Shown: in pieces, positions 17,411 to 25,847 of the stretch
Layout: each line of letters begins with the position of its first letter
Numbering within the stretch: the stretch's first letter is position 1
Made by a program: the position numbers and the translations under genes
The notes under the pieces: generated by a model
Told to the model about the DNA's origin: nothing
The model's database searches: none
The model's input: the letters and a program-made list of their open reading frames with translations, nothing else
Source of the DNA: Ascidiaceihabitans sp039975415
GTDB lineage: Bacteria; Pseudomonadota; Alphaproteobacteria; Rhodobacterales; Rhodobacteraceae
Strand: one strand, 5' to 3'
Length of the DNA: 64,000 nucleotides
Assembly: GCF_039975415.1 (NCBI RefSeq)
Contig: NZ_JBDWHD010000005.1

Positions 17411-18148
17411 CTATTCGGGCCGGTCTAGGGTCTTTTCACACAGAATGTTCACCGCCGCGTGCAGCAGGATTGTCAGAATGGCAAGTACGATCAAGGCGGC
17501 AAACATCAGGTCCGTCTTGGCGCGGCCATTGGCCAAAAGCATCAGATAACCCAAACCCTTTGAGGCCCCGACCCATTCGCCAATGATCGCGCCGATGGGG
17601 GCGTAAACCGCCGCCAGCCGCAGACCCGATGCAAAGCCGGGCAGGGCCGCAGGAACCCGGATATGCCACATGATGCGCATGGAATTTGCGCCCATGACTT
17701 TCGCCAGACCGATCCAGTCGCGGTTTGTCCGCATGAGGGCGTCAAAGAAGGATGACGTCACCGGAAAATAGATGATGATCAGGGCCATTGTGACTTTGGA
17801 CCACAGGCCAAAACCCAGCCAAAGGGTCAAAATCGGTGCCAAAGCAAAAACCGGGACGGCTTGGCTAAATACCAAGATGGGCCGCACCAGTGCGCGTGCC
17901 GTTGGTGATGCGACCAGCCCGATGGCTGATACGAACCCAAGTGCGGCCCCCAAGACAAGGCCCAAAAGGACTTCGGCCATGGTGATGACAGCATGTTCCG
18001 CCAAAAGCGCACGGCTGCTCCAGATGGTTTGCGCCACTAGGGCAGGCGGCGGCAAAATGAAACGGGCGACACCCGTGGTCCAGATCACTGTTTGCCAAAG
18101 CGCCACCATTAAACATGTCGCCGCTATCCCGGCCCGCCAGCCGGTCAC
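17411..18148 (-). CDS. thiX: ABC transporter permease for a thiamine pyrimidine precursor (ThiX-like)
   Basis: About 245 residues, six membrane segments, BPD permease family with the EAA-type loop (GEWVGASKGLGYLML). It is most like the SsuC/TauC/ThiX group. GTG 18148 is chosen because it overlaps the tenA stop as GTGA; the longer start would run 24 bases into that gene. Last gene of the riboswitch-controlled thiamine operon. With ThiY and ThiZ it should import HMP or a formylaminopyrimidine breakdown product of thiamine. Confidence 0.85.
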   Translation of the reverse strand: MTGWRAGIAATCLMVALWQTVIWTTGVARFILPPPALVAQTIWSSRALLAEHAVITMAEVLLGLVLGAALGFVSAIGLVASPTARALVRPILVFSQAVPVFALAPILTLWLGFGLWSKVTMALIIIYFPVTSSFFDALMRTNRDWIGLAKVMGANSMRIMWHIRVPAALPGFASGLRLAAVYAPIGAIIGEWVGASKGLGYLMLLANGRAKTDLMFAALIVLAILTILLHAAVNILCEKTLDRPE

Positions 18149-18798
18149 TTTGCGACCGCAAAGCCAGCCCAAGAGGCATCAAAGAACGCGCGCTCCAACC
18201 GCACCGCTTGTGTAAAAGTTGCGGTGACCTGTGCGCGGGCGTCGTTGTCCAAGGTTTCCCAAACAAGATCCAGTTGATCACGCAGATAGGCCACAACCTG
18301 TGAAAAATCTTTGCCAGAATGCAGCGAAATCCATTCCCCCAGCCAAAACGGCAAGTCATCTGCACGGCCTTCGAACGGAGTGGCCCAATCAAGGTAAATC
18401 CATTCCGCCACCACCAGCACCGACAGCATGATCTCATAGCGCCCCGAGTGGCGCGCCTGATCCATAAGCTGCTGAAACGCGGTCGTCTCGGGTGCCGGCG
18501 GCGCGGTTTGTGACACATCAAGAGCTTGAAACGACCTTAGGAAATAGGTGTTTTCTGCGCCGCAGATCTGCCCCAGAAACCGTGCGCCTGGCACAGCATC
18601 TGCCAAACTGGGCGCATGGGCTAAGGCAGATGCCATCAGACGCACAAAGCTTTCGATGAATTGGTAATCCTGTTGCAGATAACCCGCCATCCTGGCGCGG
18701 CTTAGGGTCCCGTCGGCCAAGGCATTGGTAAAGGCGTGATGGGTGGCCGCGTGCCAATCCTTGGCGACAAGCGATTGCAAGTGATGTGTGGCGCTCAT
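18145..18798 (-). CDS. tenA: TenA-family protein lacking the catalytic cysteine (TenA_E type)
   Basis: About 217 residues with the TenA helical fold (YLQQDYQFIESFVRLMASALAHAP; GAENTYFLRSF). At the position where classical TenA has cysteine in an APC motif, this protein has VVAEWIYLDWA, so it belongs to the glutamate-type subgroup. Members hydrolyse aminopyrimidine precursors rather than thiamine itself (known for the family). It sits between thiZ and thiX. It probably converts an imported formylated or amino pyrimidine toward HMP together with the cysteine-type TenA nearby. Confidence 0.85.
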   Translation of the reverse strand: MSATHHLQSLVAKDWHAATHHAFTNALADGTLSRARMAGYLQQDYQFIESFVRLMASALAHAPSLADAVPGARFLGQICGAENTYFLRSFQALDVSQTAPPAPETTAFQQLMDQARHSGRYEIMLSVLVVAEWIYLDWATPFEGRADDLPFWLGEWISLHSGKDFSQVVAYLRDQLDLVWETLDNDARAQVTATFTQAVRLERAFFDASWAGFAVAK

Positions 18799-19508
18799 GC
18801 CGGTCTCCGAAGATGGTCAAAAAGGTTGGCCTGCGTGCGCAGCACTTCCGCCGCATGCAGATCGCGTGGAATGGGGGTGGTCGGGGCGATGATGTCGACA
18901 AGCCCGGTTGGCGTCATAATCGCGATGGTCTCGCCCAAACGGGCAGCTTCATTGGGATCATGGGTGACCAACAGCACCGTGCGGTCACACAACAGTTTCG
19001 CGGTGAGGTCTTGCATCTGGGCGCGGGTCATCGCGTCGAGCGCCGAGAACGGTTCATCCAGCAACACAACCGCGCGGTCTTCCATCAATGTGCGCGCCAA
19101 GGCCACGCGTTGGCGTTGACCACCCGACAGGGCGGATGGCCCTTTGTCTGCATGATCTGCCAATCCGACCTGGGCCAGCCTATCGTGTGCAAGATCAGTG
19201 TCGGGGCGCACACCCCTTAGCCGCGCACCAAGCAGGACATTGTCCAAAACACTCAGCCAAGGCATCAGTAAATCCTGCTGCGCCATCATAGCGACGCGGT
19301 CGGGAACGCGCAGGTCTCCGGTAAAACGGACCCCTTCAGCCAGTCCTGCAAACAGGCGTAGCACCGTGGATTTGCCAACGCCACTTGCCCCCAACAGGCA
19401 GGTCCAGCTGTGCGGTTTCAGGGTCAGGTCGAGATCGGAAAAAATCGACACCCCGTCGATGGAGGCCGACCCCGCAATCCGTGAAAACTGACGCAACGGC
19501 TGGTTCAC
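18795..19508 (-). CDS. thiZ: ABC transporter ATP-binding protein for a thiamine pyrimidine precursor (ThiZ-like)
   Basis: About 237 residues. Walker A LLGASGVGKST, signature LSGGQRQRVALART, Walker B AVVLLDEPFSALDAMT and switch LVTHDPNEA are intact. It is the nitrate/sulfonate/taurine-type ATPase group that pairs with ThiX-like permeases and NMT1-type binding proteins. Overlaps both neighbouring genes by 4 bases. Confidence 0.88.
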   Translation of the reverse strand: MNQPLRQFSRIAGSASIDGVSIFSDLDLTLKPHSWTCLLGASGVGKSTVLRLFAGLAEGVRFTGDLRVPDRVAMMAQQDLLMPWLSVLDNVLLGARLRGVRPDTDLAHDRLAQVGLADHADKGPSALSGGQRQRVALARTLMEDRAVVLLDEPFSALDAMTRAQMQDLTAKLLCDRTVLLVTHDPNEAARLGETIAIMTPTGLVDIIAPTTPIPRDLHAAEVLRTQANLFDHLRRPA

Positions 19509-20173
19509 GGGTCAAGCCCCATGTCCCAGAACCCGATCTCCAGCTGTGTGGCCATTGCAAACCGCGCCTGAAGGCTGGCCCAACGCGGACTGGCATCCGT
19601 ACGATCACCAATGCGCCGCGCGACCGCCCCGTCAATCAGCACGCCAACATCTTGGCAAAGCTGTTGGTATTCTACGCTGGCATAGGCGCCTATCCATTCG
19701 GCGTAAGTGTCGCAGGTTTTGGTGGTGGCCAGATGTGCGCCAATTTCACCGTAGCCCATGACACATGGGGCCAAGGTCGCCAGCAAATCAGCCAAGTCAC
19801 CGGAATGGCCTGCATCCAGCACATAGCGGGTATAGGCCAGATTTTCCTGCCGTTCTTGCGTGGCATAAAGCGTTGCCTCATCAATTCCGGCCCTTGCGCA
19901 GGTTTTGATATGCAGGGCGATTTCTTCGTTGATCAACCCGTGGACGGTGCCTGCGGCCAAGCGCATTTCCTCAACCGTGTCGGCCTTGGTGATCGCCAAA
20001 GCCCATGCGCGGGAAAAGTGGATCAGAAAGACATAATCCTGCTTGAGGTAGTGCAGGAATGCGGCGCGCGGCAATGTTCCATCCCCCAAGCCCTGCACAA
20101 ACCTGTGGCGGGTGTAGAGACCCCAAGCGGGGGTGTTGTCCCGCCAAGCTTGAAACGTGTGGCCGTAGGTCAT
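19505..20173 (-). CDS. tenA: Aminopyrimidine aminohydrolase TenA (cysteine type)
   Basis: About 222 residues. It carries the classical TenA active site: cysteine in LAPCVMGYGEIG, plus YLKQDYVFLIHFSRAWALA and the glutamate in the C-terminal block (QLEIGFW). It hydrolyses 4-amino-5-aminomethyl-2-methylpyrimidine to HMP, salvaging degraded thiamine (known for the family). Located between thiY and thiZ, with 4-base overlaps on both sides. Confidence 0.92.
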   Translation of the reverse strand: MTYGHTFQAWRDNTPAWGLYTRHRFVQGLGDGTLPRAAFLHYLKQDYVFLIHFSRAWALAITKADTVEEMRLAAGTVHGLINEEIALHIKTCARAGIDEATLYATQERQENLAYTRYVLDAGHSGDLADLLATLAPCVMGYGEIGAHLATTKTCDTYAEWIGAYASVEYQQLCQDVGVLIDGAVARRIGDRTDASPRWASLQARFAMATQLEIGFWDMGLDP

Positions 20174-21105
20174 TCTGCACCCAGATCGATGGCAATTTTT
20201 GAAACGGGGCGCGTGCCTTCGATTAAGCCGCTTTCGGCAAGAAACGCCTCGAACCGCGTGTAGCGGCCTTCATCCAGTGCTTCGGGGCGCAGCGCAAAAC
20301 GTGGCAGCGTATCAACCCATGCCTTTGCGTTTAGTGCGTCGTCCAGTTCCGGTGCGTAGCCTTTGAACAGGTCCCAGGACGCTTCGGGATTGTTCACGAT
20401 GTACTGGGTCGCCAGTTCGGTGGCGCGCAGGAAACGGCGGGTTTGGTCTATGTCCATTCGGTGGGGGTTGGCCACATAAATCAATTCGTCATAGGTCGGC
20501 ACGCCTTCTTCCTCGACATAGAAACAGCGCCCCTCGACGCCTTCGATCTCCATCTGGTTCAGCTCGAAATTGCGATAGGCCCCAATGACCGCGTCAACCT
20601 GACCCGACATCAACGACGGGCTCAGCGAGAAGTTTACATTGACCATCTCAACGTCCTCCAGGGTCACGCCGTGGCGACCCAACATCGCGCTTAGAACGGC
20701 CTCTTCGACGCCGGCTACAGAGAAGCCGATTGTGCCGCCTTTCAATTGGCTGATCTGCTGAATGGGGCCGTCTTTCAGAACCAAAAGGCAGTTCAGTGGT
20801 GTTGCCACCAATGTGCCCACACGCACCAGCGGCACCCCTTCGGCCACGTGCAAATGCTGGCTGGGCTGATAGCTGACGGCAATGTCGCCTTTGCCCGCTG
20901 CGACAAGTTTCGGCGGGGCGGACGGGTCGGCGGGTGCGATGATCTCGACTTCAAGGCCCTGATCCGCGAAATAGCCCAGCTCCTCGGCCACGATGATCGG
21001 GCCGTGATCGGGGTTGATGAACCAGTCCAACAGCAAAGTCATCTTGTCTTGTGCCAAGGCCGGGGTCGCGACCAATAGTGCCGCTGCGGTGATGAGGTGT
21101 TTCAT
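20170..21105 (-). CDS. thiY: Periplasmic pyrimidine-precursor-binding protein (ThiY-like, NMT1 family)
   Basis: About 311 residues. Signal peptide HLITAAALLVATPALAQD, then the NMT1/THI5-like binding fold: LLLDWFINPDHGPIIVAEELGYF is the diagnostic opening of ThiY proteins that bind formylaminopyrimidine or HMP-like ligands. ATG 21105 has AAGGAG six bases upstream; upstream in-frame ATGs lie inside the thiF gene and are rejected. It delivers the pyrimidine to ThiX/ThiZ. Confidence 0.9.
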   Translation of the reverse strand: MKHLITAAALLVATPALAQDKMTLLLDWFINPDHGPIIVAEELGYFADQGLEVEIIAPADPSAPPKLVAAGKGDIAVSYQPSQHLHVAEGVPLVRVGTLVATPLNCLLVLKDGPIQQISQLKGGTIGFSVAGVEEAVLSAMLGRHGVTLEDVEMVNVNFSLSPSLMSGQVDAVIGAYRNFELNQMEIEGVEGRCFYVEEEGVPTYDELIYVANPHRMDIDQTRRFLRATELATQYIVNNPEASWDLFKGYAPELDDALNAKAWVDTLPRFALRPEALDEGRYTRFEAFLAESGLIEGTRPVSKIAIDLGAE

Positions 21106-21115
21106 GTGGGTCTCC

Positions 21116-22072
21116 TTACCCTCCGAGCGCGACAAGCTTGATCTTGCCCCGCCAGTGTTGTGAAAGCCGGTCCGCCGCCTGCCAAGCGCGAAGGCCGGAC
21201 CGACAAGCCAGAACGGCGCGTTGATTTTCGTGGGGTGTGGGGCCATTTGGCCCAAAGTCGGACACGACATGGCGTGTGGCGTGCGGTAATGTCGGGCCCG
21301 GTTCATTCGGGGTGCGCAGGTCGACCAAAAAATCGGCCTCTGTGATGTCATGCGGTGCGATGAAGGCGGGGCCCGGCGCAGGGTCGGTTGCTGTGTCAAA
21401 GCGGAACCCGCCAAACCGCAGCGTTTTGGCATCATAGGTCACAAGCTGCCCCAAGCTGCGCATGTCGCCTGTCAGAATTGCCATTGCCATTTGCGCCTGA
21501 AGGCTGCCTATGACACCGACACTTGGCCCCAGTACGCCATCCCTATCGCAAGATCCAAGCTTGTCCGGCAGGTCCGGAAACACCGCACGCAAACCCGGTT
21601 TGCCGCCGCAAAAACCGCCAACATAGCCGTCATGCCCCACCACGCTGGCGCTGATCAGGGGCTGGCCTGTGCCAAGGCAATGATCGGATGCGATATAGCT
21701 GACCGCGAAGCTGTCCGCACAATCAAGGATCAATGTCATGCCCTGACACAGCGCTGCAACATTGGCGGGATCGACGCGTTCAGGCACCGGTTCAATGGTG
21801 GTGTCGGGGTTCAATGCGGCCATTGCGGTGGCAATCGCTTCGACTTTGGGCAGGCCGATGTCCGCCGTGCGAAACAGCGTCTGACGGTGCAGGTTGGACA
21901 GGCTGATGACATCTGCATCCGCAATTCGGATATGTCCCACACCCGCACCCACGAGATACTGCATCACCGGGGCGGCCAAACCGCCACCACCGATGACAAG
22001 CACCGAAGCGCGGGCAAGGCAGGCTTGTGCGCCATCCCCCAAGACAGCTGTTTGGCGGGCGTACCGGCTCAT
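21116..22072 (-). CDS. thiF: ThiF/MoeB-type adenylyltransferase with C-terminal rhodanese domain
   Basis: About 318 residues. The N-terminal ~240 residues are an E1-like adenylating domain (LVIGGGGLAAPVMQYLVGAGVGHIRIADAD region, LSNLHRQTLF, ILDCADSF, GVLGPSVGVIGSLQAQMA). The usual zinc CxxC pair is absent. The last ~75 residues form a rhodanese-like domain with a cysteine loop (LACRSGLRA). It should adenylate the ThiS C-terminal Gly-Gly and may pass sulfur through the rhodanese cysteine. Overlaps thiE by 4 bases. Confidence 0.87.
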   Translation of the reverse strand: MSRYARQTAVLGDGAQACLARASVLVIGGGGLAAPVMQYLVGAGVGHIRIADADVISLSNLHRQTLFRTADIGLPKVEAIATAMAALNPDTTIEPVPERVDPANVAALCQGMTLILDCADSFAVSYIASDHCLGTGQPLISASVVGHDGYVGGFCGGKPGLRAVFPDLPDKLGSCDRDGVLGPSVGVIGSLQAQMAMAILTGDMRSLGQLVTYDAKTLRFGGFRFDTATDPAPGPAFIAPHDITEADFLVDLRTPNEPGPTLPHATRHVVSDFGPNGPTPHENQRAVLACRSGLRAWQAADRLSQHWRGKIKLVALGG

Positions 22073-22665
22073 CCGCAGACCTCAAGCCATGCCCGAACGC
22101 GCCCCTCAGGATCGTCATGTAGCGTAATATCCGTCACCGCCGAAACCACATCCGCCCCGGCCTCAAACGCCAAAGCGGCGCGGGCCGTGTTCATCCCGCC
22201 AATGGCGACAAGCGGGATATCCCCCAGACGGTCTTTCCACGGGCTGAGTTTCTCAATGCCCTGCTGATGCCATTTCATCTTTTTCAGGAGTGTCGGATAA
22301 ATCGGGCCAAGGGCCACATAGTCAGGGTTCAACGCCAGCGCACGGGTCAGTTCATCCGTGTCATGGGTCGAGACACCAAGCCTGAGACCGGCGGCACGGA
22401 TGGCAGCCACATCCGCCTCATCAAGATCCTCTTGGCCCAGATGGACCCAGTCGCAACCCAGCTCGATTGCAAGCTGCCAGTGATCATTGACCACCAACAC
22501 AGCCCCGTGGGCCGCGCAAAGATCACGGGCTTGGGTCAACTGCATGCGCAGTGCGTCTTGGGATTTTTCCTTAAGGCGCATCTGCACCAGCTTGACCCCC
22601 AAGGGCAGCATCCGCCGCAGCCATGCCACATCGTCAAATATCGGGTAAAATCGCGGCAACGTCAT
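22069..22665 (-). CDS. thiE: Thiamine-phosphate synthase
   Basis: About 198 residues, TIM-barrel. Motifs: KLVQMRLKEK, VLVVNDHWQLAIELGCDWVHLGQEDL, LGVSTHDTDEL, DYVALGPIYPTLLKK and VAIGGMNTARAA. It joins HMP pyrophosphate and the thiazole phosphate to form thiamine phosphate. Its start overlaps the thiG stop by 4 bases. Confidence 0.95.
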   Translation of the reverse strand: MTLPRFYPIFDDVAWLRRMLPLGVKLVQMRLKEKSQDALRMQLTQARDLCAAHGAVLVVNDHWQLAIELGCDWVHLGQEDLDEADVAAIRAAGLRLGVSTHDTDELTRALALNPDYVALGPIYPTLLKKMKWHQQGIEKLSPWKDRLGDIPLVAIGGMNTARAALAFEAGADVVSAVTDITLHDDPEGRVRAWLEVCG

Positions 22666-23432
22666 AGCATGGCCTTTCCAAAGACGGGGGTTGAGGGGGC
22701 TGCCATGTCGCGTGCGTCCATCGGATCGGCGCGGGCGGCCAGCGCACCGGCTTGCACCGCAAGGGCAAAGGCCTGCGCCATCGCGGCAGGGTCACCTGCT
22801 TTTGCAACGGCGGTGTTTAACAAAACGGCGTCATAGCCCAGTTCCATCGCGTGTGCGGCTTGGGACGGCAGGCCGAGCCCCGCATCGACGACCAGCGGAA
22901 TGTCGGGAAAATGGGCCCGCAAACTGCGCAACCCGTACACGTTGTTGAGACCCAGACCTGTGCCGATGGGCGCCCCCCATGGCATAAGAACTTTGCAGCC
23001 AACCTCAACCAACCGCTCGCAAAGCACCAGATCTTCGGTGCAATAGGGAAAGACCTCGAATCCGTCCTCGGTCAGTTGTGCCGCTGCATCGACCAGACCA
23101 AAAGGATCAGGTTGCAGGGTGTCAGCGTGGCCAATGACCTCAAGCTTGATCCAGTTTGTGTCGAACAATTCCCGCGCCATTTGTGCCGTGGTGACGGCTT
23201 CGCGCACCGAATGGCAGCTTGCGGTGTTGGGCAGCACTGCGACACCCAAATCGCGGATCAATGCCCAGAAATCCTGCCCCGCCTGATCGCCACCTGCTTC
23301 GCGGCGCACAGACACTGTCGCGATCCCTGCGCCAGAGCGGCGAAACGCCTCGGCTAGAATTGCAGGCGAGGGGTATTGCGCGGTGCCCAGCATCAGTCGG
23401 GACGTCACTTCGGTGTCGTAGAATACAGGCAT
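22662..23432 (-). CDS. thiG: Thiazole synthase
   Basis: About 256 residues. SRLMLGTAQYPSP at the start, the Schiff-base lysine in NWIKLEVIGH, VLMPWGAPIGTGLGLNN and VDAGLGLPSQAAHAMELGYDAVLLNTAV are diagnostic. It builds the thiazole ring from deoxyxylulose phosphate, dehydroglycine and ThiS-thiocarboxylate. ATG 23432 follows GGAGG and lies one base after the thiS stop; the longer frame would run into thiS. Confidence 0.96.
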   Translation of the reverse strand: MPVFYDTEVTSRLMLGTAQYPSPAILAEAFRRSGAGIATVSVRREAGGDQAGQDFWALIRDLGVAVLPNTASCHSVREAVTTAQMARELFDTNWIKLEVIGHADTLQPDPFGLVDAAAQLTEDGFEVFPYCTEDLVLCERLVEVGCKVLMPWGAPIGTGLGLNNVYGLRSLRAHFPDIPLVVDAGLGLPSQAAHAMELGYDAVLLNTAVAKAGDPAAMAQAFALAVQAGALAARADPMDARDMAAPSTPVFGKAML

Positions 23433-23433
23433 T

Positions 23434-23631
23434 TTATCCTCCTTGTCGGGGGGCAACGATTTCGACGCGGTCCCCGTCATGCAGGCTTTGATCCATGCGT
23501 TGTTGCTTGGGCACGAACGCCTCGTTTACGGATGTGGCCACTTTGGCTTCGCCCTGTCCAAGGGCGTCCAGCAGCGCCGCCAACGTGGATGCGCCCGTTT
23601 CTTGCGTTTCACCGTTCACGATGATCTTCAT
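23434..23631 (-). CDS. thiS: Sulfur carrier protein ThiS
   Basis: 65 residues with a ubiquitin-like fold (MKIIVNGE at the start, HDGDRVEIVAP) and the essential C-terminal Gly-Gly on which the thiocarboxylate is formed. Its start overlaps the end of thiO by 23 bases, so the two are translationally linked. Confidence 0.95.
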   Translation of the reverse strand: MKIIVNGETQETGASTLAALLDALGQGEAKVATSVNEAFVPKQQRMDQSLHDGDRVEIVAPRQGG

Positions 23632-24589
23632 ACCAAACCTCCGGAATTTTGCCGTCCATCACCAGATCCGCCGTCATCTGCGCCAATGCAGGTGCAAGCA
23701 GGAATCCGTGCCGAAACAGGCCATTTACATAAATCACATCCCCAATCCGACGCATGCGGGGCTGGTTGTCGGGAAACGCAGGCCGCGCATCGACGCCGAT
23801 TTCCAGCAGTTCCGCTTCGCCAAACGCGGGGTGCAGGGCGTAAGCCGCGTTCATCAATTCCATGACAGAGCGCAGGGTGGCGCGGGTGCGCTCGCCCGTT
23901 TCAATCTGTGTGGCACCCAGCATGAAAACCCCATCACCGCGCGGCACGATGTATAGCGGGAACCGCGGATGAAGCAGCCGGACGGGGCGCGAAAGTATGA
24001 CATCGGGGCAGCGCACCACAAGCATTTCGCCTTTCACGCCGCGCAAATCTGCAAGGGTGTCCCGTGCGGCAAGGCCGCGGCAGTCAATCACTTGCCCCAC
24101 AATAGACCCGTCAAAACGCACGCCCCTTTGTTTGAGCCGTGCATGCAAAGCCATTAGGGTGGCGCGAGGATCAAGATGCGCCTCATTTGCCAAAAACAGC
24201 GCCTTGGAATAGCGGTCCGCCAGATGTGGTTCACACGCGGCGATCTGCGATCTGGACAAAGATCTTGCGGTCGGCGCACGGCGTGCAAAGGTTGTCAGAT
24301 CGCTTTGATCACGATGAAGGGCTGCAACAAGCGTGCCCTTTTTGTGGACGGTTGCCCCTTGGTTTTCCCACCATGCGGCGGCTTTACGGCCTTGGCGCAC
24401 GATCTCGGGCTCAGCGCTGACCCCTTCGCAATCGGGCGCCAGCATGCCGCCGGCCCACCAAGAACAGGCATGATCCCCGGGCGTCCCTTTGGGATCAAGG
24501 ACCGCGACCGTCGCGCCGCGTGACGAAAGTTCTGCAGCCATGGCAAGGCCGCAAACGCCGCCACCGATGATGGTGAAGGGGCCGTTCAT
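23609..24589 (-). CDS. thiO: Glycine oxidase (ThiO)
   Basis: About 326 residues, FAD-dependent DAO family: dinucleotide motif FTIIGGGVCGLAMAAELSSRG, HACSWWAGGMLAPDCEG, and near the C-terminus YVNGLFRHGFLLAPALA. It oxidises glycine to dehydroglycine for the thiazole synthase. ATG 24589 overlaps the thiD stop as ATGA; ATG 24595 is also possible. Presence of thiO fits an aerobic pathway without ThiH. Confidence 0.94.
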   Translation of the reverse strand: MNGPFTIIGGGVCGLAMAAELSSRGATVAVLDPKGTPGDHACSWWAGGMLAPDCEGVSAEPEIVRQGRKAAAWWENQGATVHKKGTLVAALHRDQSDLTTFARRAPTARSLSRSQIAACEPHLADRYSKALFLANEAHLDPRATLMALHARLKQRGVRFDGSIVGQVIDCRGLAARDTLADLRGVKGEMLVVRCPDVILSRPVRLLHPRFPLYIVPRGDGVFMLGATQIETGERTRATLRSVMELMNAAYALHPAFGEAELLEIGVDARPAFPDNQPRMRRIGDVIYVNGLFRHGFLLAPALAQMTADLVMDGKIPEVWYEDHRER

Positions 24590-25365
24590 GTCCATAACGC
24601 GTGAAAGTGGTGAACAGGTCCATGACCTTGCCCGACATGCAATGCGTCCGCGCACAAAATCGCGTTGTGCAGCCACGCATGGGCACGCGACACCGCATCA
24701 TCCAAAACCATACCTTGCGCCAAGCCCGCAGCGATGGCCGAGGCATAGGAACATCCTGTGCCATGGGTGTTGCCGGTGTTCACACGTGGGGCTGCATATT
24801 CTTTCGTGGCTGCTTTCGTGACAAGATGATCCGTGCAGGTCTTTCCGTCTGCATGCCCGCCTTTCATCAAAACCGCACCGACACCCAGCTCAAGCAGCGC
24901 ATTCGCCTGCCATTGTGTGCTGCCGCCACCGACAAGTTTTGTTGCTTCCGGCATATTTGGGGTCAGCAGGGTCGCGCGTTTGAACAGCGAAGACTTTAAC
25001 GCGTGTATCGCGCTGTCGGCCAGCAGTGTGTCGCCCGATTTGGCAACCATTACGGGATCAAGAACAATCGGCCCGCCATAACCCGCCAACGCATCTGCCA
25101 CCGCTGCAATCAGCGAAGGTGTTCCCAGCATTCCGATCTTGACCACGTCAATCTGGATGTCGTCCAAAACGGCCTTGATCTGCGCGGCAACGACGTCATC
25201 GGGGATTGGATGGATCGCTGTAACCGCTTTGGTATTTTGTGCAGTCACTGCCGTCACAACGGAGGCCGCGTAAACACTCATGGCCGAAAAGGCTTTGAGG
25301 TCCGCTTGAATGCCAGCTCCGCCACCGGAATCGGACCCGGCAATTGTTAACGCTTTTGCCACCAT
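24586..25365 (-). CDS. thiD: Hydroxymethylpyrimidine/phosphomethylpyrimidine kinase
   Basis: About 259 residues, ribokinase-like. IAGSDSGGGAGIQADLKAF, VVTAVTAQNT, LDPVMVAKSGDTLL, LTPNMPEA and VNTGNTHGTGCSYASAIAAGLA are diagnostic. It phosphorylates HMP twice to HMP pyrophosphate. ATG 25365 has AAGGA seven bases upstream; the longer frame reads through the riboswitch and is rejected. It is the first gene after the TPP riboswitch, which places salvage of HMP at the head of the operon. Confidence 0.95.
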   Translation of the reverse strand: MVAKALTIAGSDSGGGAGIQADLKAFSAMSVYAASVVTAVTAQNTKAVTAIHPIPDDVVAAQIKAVLDDIQIDVVKIGMLGTPSLIAAVADALAGYGGPIVLDPVMVAKSGDTLLADSAIHALKSSLFKRATLLTPNMPEATKLVGGGSTQWQANALLELGVGAVLMKGGHADGKTCTDHLVTKAATKEYAAPRVNTGNTHGTGCSYASAIAAGLAQGMVLDDAVSRAHAWLHNAILCADALHVGQGHGPVHHFHALWT

Positions 25366-25435
25366 GTCATCGTTCCTTGGTTCAAGGATCAGGATGGCAA
25401 ACAGGAATGGCCAATGCGGAATCGATGTCCGCAAG

Positions 25436-25525
25436 CTGTTCCCTCCGCCGGTCCTAACCAGTTCAGGTTCAATGGGTTCGCAGCTTGTGCATCTCAGCCC
25501 GGATAGGGGCACCCCAACAGTTGTG
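25436..25525 (-). promoter_or_regulatory. TPP riboswitch (THI element)
   Basis: On the minus strand the conserved blocks appear in order: GGGGTGCCC, GGGCTGAGATG, GAACCCATTGAACCTGAAC, TGGTTAGGACCGGCGGAGGG and AACAG. These are the P1-P5 landmarks of the thiamine pyrophosphate aptamer. It ends about 70 bases before the thiD start and should shut off the 11-gene operon thiD-O-S-G-E-F-Y-tenA-thiZ-tenA-thiX when TPP is abundant. Confidence 0.96.
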
Positions 25526-25534
25526 ACCTATCGT

Positions 25535-25847
25535 TAGAGGGATCGTTCAGACGCGTCAAATGGATAAATGATCGCAGACGCGCTGACCTGAATTTTCCGA
25601 AGTTAAGCTTTGAAAGCGGGAGGGGATCGAAGCAAAAGGCCTGTTCTAACCGCAGACATCGGGAGGTCGCGCTTTAAGTGTCCAACCGTTTTTTACCGTC
25701 AATTGCATGAGCCGCCCAATCACCTAGCGTCAGTGCCATCCGTGTTTTGGTTGAAGGCCCAAAAAAGAATGAAGCGGCTAAAAATACACGACACAGACAA
25801 AAAACTGGTCTAAGTAGCGCGAAACTTTAACGTCAGGGACTGCGCAT
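25535..25847. other. Gap without a convincing gene
   Basis: Between the riboswitch and the methyltransferase gene. A 67-codon frame at 25610-25813 (+) has a basic composition and no ribosome binding site; I do not accept it as a gene. The stretch must hold the promoters of the thiamine operon and of the methyltransferase gene. Confidence 0.5.

Noticed and set aside
25610..25813. 67-codon frame upstream of the methyltransferase gene
   Set aside because: Basic, no ribosome binding site, no family; probably chance.
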